Origin: Ceratothoa steindachneri
Taxonomy: Eukaryota > Arthropoda > Malacostraca > Isopoda > Cymothoidae
DNA length: 64,000 nt
NCBI GenBank assembly: GCA_963969495.1
Contig: OZ018321.1
Location: 106,068,066 to 106,132,065, forward strand
Direction of reading: 5' to 3'
Made by a program: the position numbers and the translations under genes. Every line of letters begins with the position of its first letter. Position 1 is the stretch's first letter. Below are positions 1-10,574 of this stretch, piece by piece. Under the pieces are notes generated by a model, which saw only the letters and a list, made by a program, of their open reading frames with translations, was not told the DNA's origin and made no database searches.

Positions 1-1204
1 CACCTAAGTCCTTCTCATCTGCAATTGAATGCAACCAATGTCCATCTATTTCATAGCTAAATTTCCTATTATCCCTTCCCATGTTAAGAACTTTGCATTT
101 TTAAGGTTAAAAGTTATCTGCCACTTCTGAGCCCAAGCTAATAACTTATTTAAGTCACTCTTCACTTTAAAGCTACCCTGAACTTCTTTGACTATAACTG
201 CCAATTTAGTGTCATCAGCAAAAATTACACTTTGCTATTTACAGCCTCCCCAAGATCATTTACATAGATTATAAATAATAAAGGGCCTAAAACGGATCCA
301 TGAGGCACGGCTCTGATAACGTCCCTCCAATGTGACCTCACCCAATTCAACACAACTTTCTGTTTCCTGTCTTTCAACCATTCAACTATCCAATTCAAAA
401 CTTTACCGCATATCCCTTGCATTTTTAATTTGTGAACGAGTCTCCAATGTGGAACCTTATCAAAACCTTTGCTCAAATCTAATTAAATTACATCAACATT
501 ATCTCCATTATGTAATTGTTTAGTAACATAATCCATAAAATCCAGTAACTTTGTTAAACACGATCTACCTCTTCTAAACCCATGCTGAGCATCATTTATT
601 AACCTGCCACTCTCTAGATGGTCAGAATTTCCCTGCTTAACTATCTTCTCAAGAATTTTACAAACGATGGAAGTTAAGCTTAACGGCCTAAAGTTATTCG
701 GGTCCTCATTACTACCATTTTAAAAATTGGTACTACATTTGCTAATTTCCAATCATTAGGTATTTCCCCAAACTCTAGTGATCTAATATATATCTTCTCA
801 TGGAGCTAATGCAATACTATCTATATCTTTTTTGAGTAACCTAGAATGAATGTTGTCTGGGCCAGATGACTTACAACTATTTAACTTCGATATAATCCCT
901 TTAATTATTTCTCTGTTCACATTAATGGTATTCAGCACTACTTTCTTTAACATAAAATTATCATCAATTAATCTATAGGGATTCTCTTGTGTAAATACTG
1001 AAGAAAAATGACCATTAAGAAACTCTACTATTTCCTCATCAGATTCTTTCATAACCCTTTCATATCTAATATGCCATATATTATCACTGTTAGGTATGTT
1101 ATTAATTCTATAATAGCTAAATAATTTTCATGGATCTTTATTATTATTTTGAGCTCAATTAATTTCTGCTGCCCTTTTGCTTTTCTTAATAATCTTATTT
1201 AGCT
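1..1204 (-). pseudogene. CR1 LINE ORF2, reverse transcriptase part, broken
   Basis: Degraded CR1-type reverse transcriptase entering from the window edge. Positions 225-476 encode the palm region (FDKVPHWRLVHKL, then [12 protein letters not shown], where CR1 copies elsewhere in the window have VPQGSVLG). An FADDTKLA catalytic motif lies just left of 225 but in another frame, so a frameshift separates them. Positions 798-1052 encode the linker before the RT (SSGPDNIHSRLL). The right end, near 1160-1204, reads KLNKIIKKSKRAAEIN. This continues in protein order from the fragment at 5967-6206, so both belong to one element cut by the insertion at 1205-5966. It resembles the CR1-Y copies at 15249-17856. 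Several stops and frameshifts make it inactive. Confidence 0.85.
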
Positions 1205-1984
1205 TGTGGGAGGGGGGAAAGATGAAAGGATATCTTCGTTGGTCACCAGATATATTTATATTCCACCTCGTTTTGTGATCCTCTTTGCTTTGCGCTCTCC
1301 ATAGGATTGTTGCGAAACAGCGATCGTTAAACCGGATTTGGGTGATACGATAACGTTCCGAGAAATTATTACCAGACTCCAAAAGGTAATGATGAATATT
1401 TTTGGCTGTGCGATGAGCAGAAATTCTGATATGATTTTGCCTTCGAGCAAGTTGGTGATGAAAACAAGATTGCAGTTCAATTTATTTAGTAGTTTGGGGT
1501 AGCAAATGGAGGAGGAGTTTGAATTAGATTGATTATCGATTTCAGGAGCTTACTTTTGATGATGCTTAAATACAACTCTCTTAATGTTCGTGCTTTGGTA
1601 CGATAAATGAATAAGACTCATATTGATGTAAGATCAGTTGCGTAAATGCTATCTCCTAATGAGGAGTAAATGATTTGATTGGTATGACCCGCGAGCGATA
1701 TGTGTAACTGTTCCTCGAATCTCTCGAATGCCCTCTCTCAAATGATTTATCTCGAAATTATTTCTCTCGAATGATCCTCTCTGCTCCTCGATTTGCTCGT
1801 TTTATACTTGGACACATTTACAAACATACAAATATATATATATACATATACAATACTTTTGAAAACTTTTTCTCTCGTGAAAAAAATGACTAAAACGGTG
1901 AAATTTGGTCAAACGCTTTTTTTTCGTCTTCCTTAATAATAATAAAAATATAATATTGTGGTTGTAATTTGATGCTCACTGACT

Positions 1985-2293
1985 GTCGTTACGATCGAGC
2001 TAATCCATTTCAAGGTTCCCTTTTCTATTCTCTTAATGCTTATTTTTCCAAACCTAACCACAGAATAATGGGTCTCATTCCCAGTTTACCTCGTCCCCGC
2101 GACTCTGGTTTTCTCGGGAAATCAAAATGGGAATGGTTCTAAAATATCCTGTTACATGTTAGAATGTTTCACTTGAGTTTCTTTTTGTTTCATTTCACAC
2201 ACATAAATTTATTTACATTGGCTGAGTGTACACATTACTACTTCAAGGGTTTGTGTGTGCACTACATCATGCACATATATTGTGTGCACCACG
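1985..2293. repeat. A/B repeat, uninterrupted copy
   Basis: This segment runs from GTCGTTACGATCGAGCTAA to the GTGCACCAC-rich end. Its first part (to about 2206) recurs at 2566-2763. Its second part (from TAAATTTATTTACATTGG, with GTGTGCACCAC blocks) recurs at 5864-5966. It is therefore the uninterrupted form of the repeat into which the L2 at 2764-5863 inserted. It may be the distal part of an LTR. Confidence 0.7.
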
Positions 2294-2565
2294 TGCACAA
2301 CATCACTTCTTCCTGAGAGAGATACTTAGTATCTTTAATATAGAATATATACATATCATATACTAATGAACATATTTACACATATATACAAGCATAGTTC
2401 GGGTTCGCAAGCTCGACTAAGATAATATAGTTGTACAATCGGATGTGCACTTTATATTTGTGTGCGTTAACAAACCATATTCTATCCTCTTATTTATATA
2501 TTCACATCTTGATAACATAAGGAAATACAGAATAAAATGCATTTGGTTATTAACTTACAAAGAGC
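2294..2565. other. AT-rich spacer between the two A/B repeat copies
   Basis: AT-rich sequence with no coding potential. If the insertion at 1205-5966 is an LTR element, this is what remains of its internal region. Confidence 0.3.
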
Positions 2566-2760
2566 GTCGTTACGATCGAGCTAACCCATTTTAAGATTCC
2601 CTTTTCTTTTCTCTTAATGTTTATTTTTCCAAACCGTAACCGTTTACCTCTTCACCGCGACTTTGGACTTCTCGGGAAATCAAAATGGGAATGGTTCTAA
2701 AATATCCTGTTACATGTTACAATGTTTCATTTGAGTTTCTTTTTGTTTCGTTTTACACAC

Positions 2761-2763
<3 letters not shown>
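2566..2763. repeat. A/B repeat, second copy, left part
   Basis: Near-identical to 1985-2206, sharing for example GGGAATGGTTCTAAAATATC. It stops at ACACATA, where the AAT-repeat tail of the L2 begins. The rest of the copy resumes at 5864. Confidence 0.75.

Positions 2764-2803
<40 letters not shown>
2761..2803. repeat. AAT trinucleotide tail of the L2 element
   Basis: About fourteen AAT units at the 3' end of the - strand L2. The other L2 copies also end in AAT/ATT repeats (31415-31431 and 49284-49295), as expected for L2-type 3' tails. Confidence 0.8.
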
Positions 2804-2806
<3 letters not shown>

Positions 2807-2956
2807 TAAATTTCTTATAATGCGCTTTTCAAGGCCGGAGGCCTTCACAGGGCGCACGTTCGGCTGTTGGCTAAGATCAGGTGGGTGAGTAGGCAATCCT
2901 GAACAGATGCGTTTTCAGGAGTCACTTAAAAGTGGTAAGTGAGGCAGCAGATTTAA

Positions 2957-5396
2957 TTACGGCTGAAAGAGCATTTCAAAGCTTGGGGGAACAGATTGAG
3001 AAGGAGCGGTCGCCCATTGAGCAGAGGGACGAGCGAGGAATGTTTTCAGGAGAGGAGCATGAGATGACCGAAGGGCCCGAGGTGCAAGACGTTGGGAAAG
3101 GGCAGAGGAAAGGTAGGTTGGGGCCTTTTGATGAAGGATCTTGAAAGTGAAGAGAAAAATCTTGAAATGAGAACGATATCTGACAGGTATCCAGTGCAGT
3201 TCCTGAAGCAGGGGCTTAGAAGGGGAGAAGAGAGACCGACGGGGAAGTAGTCGGGCATCGTAGTTCTGGACTAGCTGAAGTGGACGTAGAGAGGAAGATG
3301 GTAGATTTACAAGAAGAGAGTTACAGTAATCAAGGAGGGAGGTAATGAAGGTGTGGACAGCAGTCTCAAGACTTTGACGATCGAAGTGAAAGCGAATGCG
3401 GGAGAAGTTACGGAGGAAACAAAGGGAAGATTTACTAATATTGTGGATGTGGGGCTTGAAGGAGAGATGTTCATCAAAGACCACGCACAGATTTCTAACA
3501 GAGTCAGAGAAAGCGACAGCGTTTCCACCCAGAGGGAGGGAGGGAAAGAGGGATTTAACTTTGTATACTAGAGCCGATAGCCAGTCCGAGATAGAAGAAT
3601 AGGCAGATATGAGGTCACAGATTGAGTGGGCAATGGTCGAGGTGGAAGAGGAATTAAAGATTTGAGGGGCATCAACATAAAGGTGGAAGGATATACCGAG
3701 ATTAAGTAGGAGGGAGCTAAGAGGGAATAAGTAGATACGAAAGGGGAGAGGGCCGAGGGCAGAGCCTTGTGGGACACCAAAGTGAATGGGAGTGGGGTCA
3801 GGGGAGACATCGTTAATCACTACAGATTGGGTGCAAGACGAAAGGTAAGAGCGGAACCAGTCGAGAGCAACGCCAGGAATGCCAAGGAAAGAGTGGAGGC
3901 GATAAAGCAAGACGGAATGGTCAATAGTATCAAAGGCGGAGGAGAGGTCAAGTAGAGTGAGGATGGAAGCACAACCCCGGTCACCAGCTCTACGTAAGCA
4001 ATCATTAACATTGAGTAGATCGGTTTCGGTAGAGTGCCCAGCTTTAAAACCTGATTGGTAAGTCTCATCAATATTACAGGCAACGATGTGGGAATTAATG
4101 CGCGAAACAACTATTCTCTCAGGGACCTTAGAGAGGAAGGGAAGTTGCGATATCGAGCGATATCTAGCTGGATCGGAAGGGTTAAGCTTCGGCTTTTTAA
4201 GGATCAGACGGATTTGGGCATATTTGAAGGACGAAGGGACAACACCAGTAGCAAGGGAAGTATTGGACAGTTGGAGGAGCAAGGGAGTATGACAGGCAAT
4301 ATTTTGATTAATAGTTTGGGGGGGAACGAGTCACAAGGGAAGCCAGATTTTTTGGAGCACGAGGGTAAGGTAGACAACTCAGAAGCGGTCACGGCCGCGG
4401 GGGTGGGGGGGATCAGGAAGAATGTGAAAGGCCTGGTCAGGCAGTCGTGGGAGGAAGGCACGAAGGTTGATGACCTTATCAGCGAAGAATTTCGAGAGGA
4501 TGGTGGGACTGATGTGGATGGGGACTTGGTGTGAGGAGGTAAGAGAAGAGAGCAGGCGGAAAACGGCACGGGGGTCATTCTTATTGTCGGCTAGCAATTT
4601 ACGCGAATGGGCTTCCCGAGCAGATTTCAGTTTAGCCAAGTAGAGAGATGTCACAAGACGGTAAGTGAGCGAAAAAGCAGTTGTATCTTGCCCATGGGAG
4701 TAAGCTTTACGAAGAGCTCTTTCATGGGCAGGTAAAGACTGTCTCGAGCGTAGGAGTTCCAGCGAGTCCTATGGGGCGTAGTGACGGCGAGAGGACGAAG
4801 GAGTAATTATGGGGGAGTGGGCATTAGGGCAAATTAGGAGGGATTGATCCAAGGATGAGAGGATTTGGTCAGGGGAGGCAAGAGCGTCGGGAGGAGGTAA
4901 ATTAGAGGGAACATCATTAAAGAGGGATGGGATGTCAATGGAGGCTAGCCGTCGATAAGGTTTTGGGATGAGAGGAGGCCGAGAGAGCGAAGAAGTGGGG
5001 GTTGAGATGTTGAAGTTAATAAGGTAATGGTCAGAAATAGCATTAGGCAGGATAGAAGTGGTCAAGTTGGAAATTTGACAGTTGGAAATTACAAAGTCTA
5101 AAATGTTACCATTGCAGTGTGTTGGGGAAGAAACGTGTTGAGTAAGGAAGAAGAGGTCAAGGATCTCAAGGAAAGCAGGTAAATTTGGGTTAGTGACTGG
5201 GAGGTTGAAGTCCCTCCTGATAAGAAGATGACCCGATGGGGAGAGACTAACGAGAAGATTACTAAATTCGTCAAGAAAAAGATCAAGGGAGGAGCTGGGG
5301 GTGGGGGGCGGTAGAGCACAATAGTTGTTAGAAAGGGAACATAATTAGAGACAGAGATAAGGGCCTCAAAAGAAAGAAGAGGGGGGATGGAGGCGT

Positions 5397-5440
<44 letters not shown>

Positions 5441-5723
5441 TATGAATAAGAGAAACTCCTCCGCCACGTTTGTTCCGAGGGTTATGGGAGTAGACGTAGC
5501 CATCAAGGGTCGCTAGCGACAAGCAGCCATCACTTTGATCAAGCCAAGTTTCACTGAGACCAAGGAGGGAGATACGCAAATTAGTCAGGAGATCGTGAAT
5601 GAACTCCACTTTATTAGCGACGCTTCTAACATTGAGTAGAGACGCATTATAAACTGATAGTGGGAGGTTGAAGGGGGGAGTGAGGGAGACGGGGGTAGGG
5701 GGAGGACAGGGTAGACGGTTCAA
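2957..5723 (-). pseudogene. L2 ORF2: endonuclease and reverse transcriptase, broken
   Basis: The APE endonuclease is at 5723-4769: N-terminal LLNVRSVANKVEFIHDLL, then LLGLSETWLD, then the C-terminal ISDHYLINF in a different frame. A linker is at 4654-4379. The reverse transcriptase is at 4282-2957, with LTLLDLSSAFDTIDH, FGVPQGSALGPL and C-terminal [16 protein letters not shown]. Where the window's other L2 (30481-30500) reads YADDTQIF, this copy reads YVDAPQIF, so a catalytic aspartate is lost. At least two frameshifts split the endonuclease. A GA-microsatellite lies inside it. Confidence 0.85.
5401..5437. repeat. GA microsatellite inside the L2 endonuclease
   Basis: An uninterrupted AG/GA run of about 37 bp. 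On the coding (-) strand it reads TC repeats and is translated as Ser-Leu repeats within the endonuclease frame (residues after VSLIHS). It probably expanded after insertion from a short TCTC stretch. Confidence 0.9.
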
Positions 5724-5863
5724 TGAAAAATAACTGTTTTAAGACCAAAGATAAACGTAAGCCCCTTTTTATAGGACGAGATTGATTTCGAGCGATTCCT
5801 AGTGCTTTAATTCTAAAGCCAACCGAGGGAGATACCTTAAACCCTCTATTAAGAGAAAGAAGT

Positions 5864-5966
5864 ATAAATTTATTTACATTGGCTGAGTGTACACATTACT
5901 ACTTCATGGGGTTGTGTGTGCACATATTGTGTGCACCACACATGTACATATATTGTGTGCACCACA
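5864..5966. repeat. A/B repeat, second copy, right part
   Basis: Matches 2203-2293: TAAATTTATTTACATTGG, then ACACATTACTACTTCA, then GTGTGCACCAC blocks. It is the continuation of the repeat cut by the L2 at 2764-5863, and it ends at the right edge of the larger insertion. Confidence 0.7.
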
Positions 5967-6206
5967 AGCTCATTTCTGGTCGACCTATAATGATTTAAAT
6001 TGTCAAAAGTACTTTCTATCTGTAATCTCTGGTATGCTGTTTTCTTCTCAGAAATTTTCCTAGCTATCTCCTGATTCCACCACAATGGCTTCCTACATTT
6101 AATTCTATTAGCCTTTTTTGGAATACACTGTTCCTGGACTAAGTTTAATATAGTCTTAAAAGTGTCCCACATCTCATATGTATTCTTCCCCCTGAATTCT
6201 ATAGTA
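5967..6206 (-). pseudogene. CR1 LINE ORF2, linker between endonuclease and RT
   Basis: The - strand encodes FRGKNTYEMWDTFKTIL, then CRKPLWWNQEIARKISEKK, then YRSTRNELV. This matches the segment between endonuclease and RT in the intact CR1-X ORF2 (around residues 320-390). The next residues in protein order are found at 1204 and leftwards, so this is the upstream part of the same element. Its right edge, near 6200-6206, meets the LTR-like segment. Confidence 0.75.
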
Positions 6207-6753
6207 GCGACCGGCGTGTACGTCCAATATAGGACACACGCGAGAATCGCTACACACATAAAGCACAGAGAGAGAGAGAGAGAGATAAGTAAAGTTAGCG
6301 CCGTTTGCGAGAATGTCACACTGTAGTAAACGGAGCACAGTTATCTCTGTTAGAGTTAATCGAGGCACTCTTAGGCAAACATTATAATCAAGGCAGAATC
6401 CAGAATAAACCGGATAGCTATCACAGTTAAACAAATAGAAGCCAGGCCAGGAAGCTGTCTCCATGGAAACATGCCACTGCCCACAGAGAATTTTAACCAA
6501 TAGTCGGAGAGCCTTCCTTATCAATATGTTCGGCAGTAGCCAATCAAAACTCGAGATATGTTAATACCGACAAATCAACAGGCTGGTACATAAGGGAAGG
6601 CGTAGTTTAGTTGGACGAGGAACTTGTAGGGCGTGGCTTAAATTGAATATATAACTGTGTGAAGTCAGAACAAAAAGAATAATTAGATTACTGTTTTATA
6701 TAGCAACAAGCCGCTGTTCTCTTCCTTAACAGGAAGAGCTTGGTTACACAGGC
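6204..6753 (+). other. LTR-like or promoter-like segment, unclassified
   Basis: It replaces CR1 sequence from about 6204. It opens with an imperfect palindrome (6204-6253, GTAGCGA...TCGCTAC with an inner GCGTGT...ACACGC stem), followed by a short GA run. CCAAT-type motifs lie near 6496 and 6540, and a TATATAA near 6648. It ends around GGTTACACA at 6753. The order fits the U3-R-U5 layout of an LTR read on the + strand, possibly a solo LTR. No partner copy is present in the window, so the identity is a guess. Confidence 0.3.
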
Positions 6754-6841
6754 ACCCCGGCGGGGTGTGGCCTACGGCCTTATTTTCTAATCTTAACCGC
6801 CTTTTTTAATCCCCTTTATAGACTCTTTATTTTAATACCCT

Positions 6842-6958
6842 GAACACCCTTTTCTTCTTCATCTTCTTCTTTATCCTCTTCTTCATCTTCAACTTCTTCT
6901 TCCCCTCCTTCTTCTTCTTCTACTTGTTGTTGTTGTTCTTCTTCTTCTTTTTCACCAC
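6842..6958. repeat. TTC-rich pyrimidine tract
   Basis: Almost pure C/T sequence with CTT/TTC repeats and a short TTGTTGTTGTTG interruption near 6925. It is simple-sequence DNA with no coding support. Confidence 0.85.
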
Positions 6959-6959
6959 T

Positions 6960-8129
6960 CCTCCTTACAGAAGGAGCTTGCGCTTCGCTGGCAGACTTTC
7001 GGTCTTCGTCTTACGGCCTATCATGTTTCTTTTTTTTCTCCATCTAAATTTGCTCTAATAATTTCCATGCCAAAATTTTAATAAAGTTTCTGAACTTCAC
7101 CATTTGTAATTCTTTTATTTTTTAAAAAATCACAAAAATTCGATACTTATATTTATTAGTGAACTTCACCAATTTTTTGTATATATTATAAAGGAATTAT
7201 AAGAAATAACTTTGATAAAAAAAATTAAATATACTTAGGTGACAACGACCTAAAATAAAAAATCTTATTCAAACACCTTCAAAAAATCTCGTTCTTAAAA
7301 TATAGGGTTATGGATATATCGCGTTATATATAGTTCAGCCCGATCTCTCGGATTCGCGTAATTAATCTTTGTATATAGTCGTGTACATAACGCAGACATT
7401 AAGGTGTAACTCTTAAAGGCTCCATTCGTCCCGCCTCCTTTAGATCTTGCCCGCACTTGACCTCGAACTTAATTTATGTCATAACTTAGAACCTAAAATT
7501 TAATTAAAGAACTTTTGTAACGTGCAATAAGATCTAGTTCAATAATAATTCTATTTTTGCTATGGTGACTTCAATATCCTGACGTTCCTCAATCTCCCTG
7601 CTTCAAGGCCTTATTAATCGGGAAAACAGCCGTTGCGCAATTCTCCTCGTTAATCGCAATTCCTCGCGATTACATAACTCCCGAAATACCGGTGTTCTTC
7701 CCTTGTGTGGTCTATCCCCATCCTCAAGGCTATTTGACCCCGTCGCTAGAATAAGACCACCCCTCGGCTGAGGGCACCCAATAGCAATCAACAAAATGAC
7801 TCTCGTGGGAAATAAGGAAGGGCAACGCAAACCAACCGGAGCATCTGTATCAACCGGAGTCCTTGCCAAAAGATTACGCGATAACTCGGTAGTCTATTAC
7901 CATTACTGGCAACCAGCGTCCCATTTCCAAGGCTCTTGGGTTATACTCACGATTACCTTCAAGGTTCCCCCATTATTAGGGATGACCTTCAAGAGCCGCC
8001 ACCCCCCCCCCATAACTGACGACCTTCAAAAAGTCCCCCATACTATATCACACCTAATCTGATTTAGCAAGTTGCGTAATTTATCGTAAGCGCCCTAATA
8101 AAAATTTGGAGTTTTTGTGGAGTTTGTTG
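6960..8129. other. No gene recognised
   Basis: AT-rich to about 7300, then mixed composition. From 7600 to 8050 the phrase ACCTTCAA or CTTCAAGG recurs several times (near 7603, 7954, 7987 and 8022). Open frames at 7603-7869 and 7796-8062 overlap on opposite strands and look like nothing known. I see no exon or element family here. Confidence 0.5.
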
Positions 8130-8895
8130 ATGTTCTACCTTTCACTATTCCCAAGTTAAAACGAACCATCTGATGATCAATTACTGAACCAAGTGATCAT
8201 CAGTTGAGAAAACTAGATCTAATATATTGTCACCCCTGGTTGGCTTATTAACAAATTGAGTCAAAAAATTATCCTCAAAACATTCTATAAACTTACAATT
8301 TGCTCTATCCCTTCCTATCAAATTTTCCCAGTCCACAGAATTTTAATTAAAGTCACCAAGAATACCTGTATCTACTTCACATCTTTTGCTTATTTCCCTG
8401 ATCATTAGCTCATCAATACAGTCAGTCAGTCTCTCCGGGTGATCTGAAAAAAGGCTCCCTAGTGTGTTGTCCTATTTTTACTGACCCTTATATCTATCCA
8501 CAGGGACTCAACTTCTTCTTGCTTTATAGAATTATTTAGATACGAAGAAATGCTATTTCTGATATAAATAATCAACCCATCACCAGTCCCATCTGTCCTT
8601 TGACTAATGTACATATCATAACCCTGTAGTTTAAATTCACTCACGTTGTCATTAAATTTATTTTCATTAACCCATGATTCTATTACACATATTATATCTA
8701 TATCTTCATCAATAATATAACTAAATAACTAATCTTTCTTATTTCTAAGACTACGAGCATTGGTATAAAGACAACTCAGCCCTCCTATCCCTGAAGCGCC
8801 ATTAGAATGTATACCTTCCACTCTATCTCCTCTGCATCTCTTCCCTTTCCCTGCCCCACCCTGTACTCTTATATTTCCTTAACCACTATCAGTAG
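8130..8895 (-). pseudogene. CR1 LINE ORF2, N-terminal endonuclease part, broken
   Basis: Positions 8459-8644 encode GYDMYISQRTDGTGDGLIIY, the start of the endonuclease sheet (equivalent to IYIKDN in intact CR1-X). The region 8459-8130, with frame changes, encodes a GDFN-like, then a DNILDL-like block typical of APE endonucleases. Further right, 8645-8895 holds the N-terminal strand and the ORF1-ORF2 spacer. The RT is absent: the copy is cut at about 8130. The same subfamily recurs at 29594-29915 on the + strand. Confidence 0.7.
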
Positions 8896-9914
8896 CTAGT
8901 TTCCTGCCTGCAAAGACCCAACGACACTATCTAACTCTTGCCACAACACATCAATCCCAGCCCGTCTTATATGGAGTCCATCCAATGCATACAATTCCCA
9001 TAAACCCATTCCAAACATTTACAAACACTAATTCCAACTCCTCACACGGGCCTTTCACATACTCATTCAGTCCAATTGCACAAGACAACCATTCCATCCC
9101 CACATCCAATCTCGGAAGCACACCTGAAACAACGCCTTTCACTCTACTTTCACTCATCCTTTAAACTAAACTTTTGTACCTATCTCGTAGCTCACATGAA
9201 CCCACCTTCTTTACATCATTTACTCCCACTGGCCTAATCACAACTGAATCCCTCTCACACCCAGACTATCATACCTCTCAGACACATCATTTACACCAAC
9301 ACCCGGCAAAAAAACTGTCACTCCTTTCCATTTACTCGCACTCAACTTCCTATCTAAATAGCTAATCTGAGAGTCACCCATCACAAGCACCTCAGTCATC
9401 CTCCTAATCCCCCTAGTCCTAACTTCACCCTCCCTCCTGTTCTCATTCAAACTACCACTTAGTCCACTTTCTGCCACAACCACATCAGACAAATCACTTT
9501 AAACCTCTTCCTCTCTTAGGGGATTGAATCTGTTAGACAACCTAACAAGTTCCATGTCCCTCTTACTCACATACTTAACCTATCCATATTCACCCACCAT
9601 TTATCTTCACTTACATCAGTCACTTCTTTCTCACCAGTCCCTAGTCTAGTCCTATCTTCCACCCTCCTGGTCGGAGCCACATTCTTCATGCGTACACTAG
9701 CATCCCTACTCATTTTATGCACCAACTCACTTAATCTTTCGCACTCATTACGCAACTGACTCACCTCCTCTATCCAAACCACAATTGCACGAGTGACATT
9801 ACACACGGGGCATTCAGGTACATTTTCTCTTCTTTCAACACCACAAAATTCACAAACTACATACAAGCTACTTACATCAATGGGCATACTCACTTCATCC
9901 AAAGCAACAGCCAT
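8896..9914 (-). pseudogene. CR1 LINE ORF1 (zinc finger plus esterase-like domain), broken
   Basis: The start ATG is at 9914. The N-terminus holds a CX2C...CX2C motif (VVCEFCGVERRENVPECPVC) and a short helical stretch (9567-9914). The middle part (9238-9492) carries VLVMGDSQISYLDRKL, the GDS nucleophile block of SGNH esterases. The C-terminal part (8951-9157) matches the end of intact ORF1. The stop is near 8896. Compared with the intact 339-residue ORF1 at 24189-25208, this copy has at least two frameshifts and has lost part of the GVND region. CR1 ORF1 proteins are known to combine such a finger and esterase; they bind RNA for retrotransposition. Confidence 0.8.
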
Positions 9915-10440
9915 ACTGAAAAAAAACTTTTCAAAACCCTTTAATTAAGCAATCAAGAAAAGTGTAAATAAAAAGGGGGAGAAAATTATTTCACGATTTT
10001 ATTGAAAATATAATTAAAAATTCTTTGAATATTTTGTCTAACACTCAACGTTAACTATCTTCCAGAACTTAAATATATTACACCGAAAAACAAAACAAAA
10101 AACGTCACTTAATATAGCGCTCGCTGAGAACACGTGAGATCGCTACCGACTCTCTATGTTCAAACCAAGCCTATAAGTCGCCCTCTACATATCCTCCAGT
10201 TTAGCCACAAAACAAACCTCTGCCTCTTTGCTACTCCTGCTCTCTTTAATTGCTTGTGGGACCATTTCCTTACACATAGAAGTTAGGAACCACCTTCCTG
10301 CATTTAAACTTACACACTGAATACAGTTTCCACCTTTTTGGCGTTTCTAACACGCAAACCTTTTTTTTGTCACAAATGATTTTACACTCTCACCCCAATG
10401 ATCGCACGTCATAGACTTTTTAATTAAATTAAAATACTGA
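9915..10440. other. CR1 5' flank and AT-rich spacer, nothing else recognised
   Basis: The part next to 9914 is probably the 5' UTR of the CR1 copy on the - strand. No sequence is shared with the 5' UTR of CR1-X at 25209-25447. The rest, up to the 3' end of the next element, shows no gene. Confidence 0.4.
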
Positions 10441-10479
10441 AAATAAGGCATTAAAACGGATCTTGATCTTGATTCTCAG

Positions 10480-10574
10480 GCAGGTGACCGCCAAGCGGCA
10501 ATCTGCTTGGCCTTTGTATCGGCACTACCTGTGAGGACAGGGAAACAGATAGTATTATCCTAATGTCACCTGCC
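10480..10574 (-). other. Branched stem-loop structure right after the stop codon
   Basis: A perfect 10-bp inverted repeat, GGCAGGTGAC (10480-10489) with GTCACCTGCC (10565-10574), encloses two hairpins. One is GCCAAGC...GCTTGGC (10491-10512, 7-bp stem). The other is CCTGT-GAGG-ACAGG (10529-10542). Together they form a three-way-junction layout. On the coding (-) strand it begins within a base of the stop codon of the element's ORF. It may be the 3' UTR signal recognised by the RT; that role is an inference. Confidence 0.6.

Larger units (their letters stand above)
2764..5863 (-). mobile_element. L2-type LINE, nearly full length
   Basis: A non-LTR retrotransposon of about 3.1 kb. Read on the - strand it runs from 5863 through an endonuclease region, a linker and a reverse transcriptase to a 3' end AAGGCC...GCGCATTATAA plus AAT repeats. 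The same 3' end closes the + strand L2 at 31431. Insertion split the A/B repeat, and the intact form at 1985-2293 shows the empty site. It is inactive because of frameshifts and a mutated catalytic motif. Confidence 0.85.
1205..5966. mobile_element. Composite TG...CA insertion in the CR1 copy, probable decayed LTR element
   Basis: The segment interrupts a CR1 ORF2 between codons that are contiguous in intact copies. It begins TGTGGGAGG at 1205 and ends GTGCACCACA at 5966. AGCT lies on both sides (1201-1204 and 5967-5970), which fits a 4-bp target duplication and TG...CA ends of an LTR retroelement. It carries two copies of a repeat of about 300 bp (1985-2293; 2566-2763 plus 5864-5966), possibly the ends of two LTRs, and an L2 LINE in the second copy. 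No gag or pol is recognisable. The LTR reading is an inference; the interruption of CR1 is seen directly. Confidence 0.55.

Noticed and set aside
2685..2888. 67-codon frame with a poly-Asn stretch
   Set aside because: The Asn run is the AAT tail of the L2 element and the flanks are repeat sequence.
3568..4578. Several long frames on both strands within the L2
   Set aside because: They are off-frame translations of the L2 reverse transcriptase; the real frame is the one with the AFDTIDH and GVPQG motifs.
7603..8062. Overlapping 88-codon frames on both strands
   Set aside because: They overlap on opposite strands, have no recognisable domain and lie in a repeat-like region.
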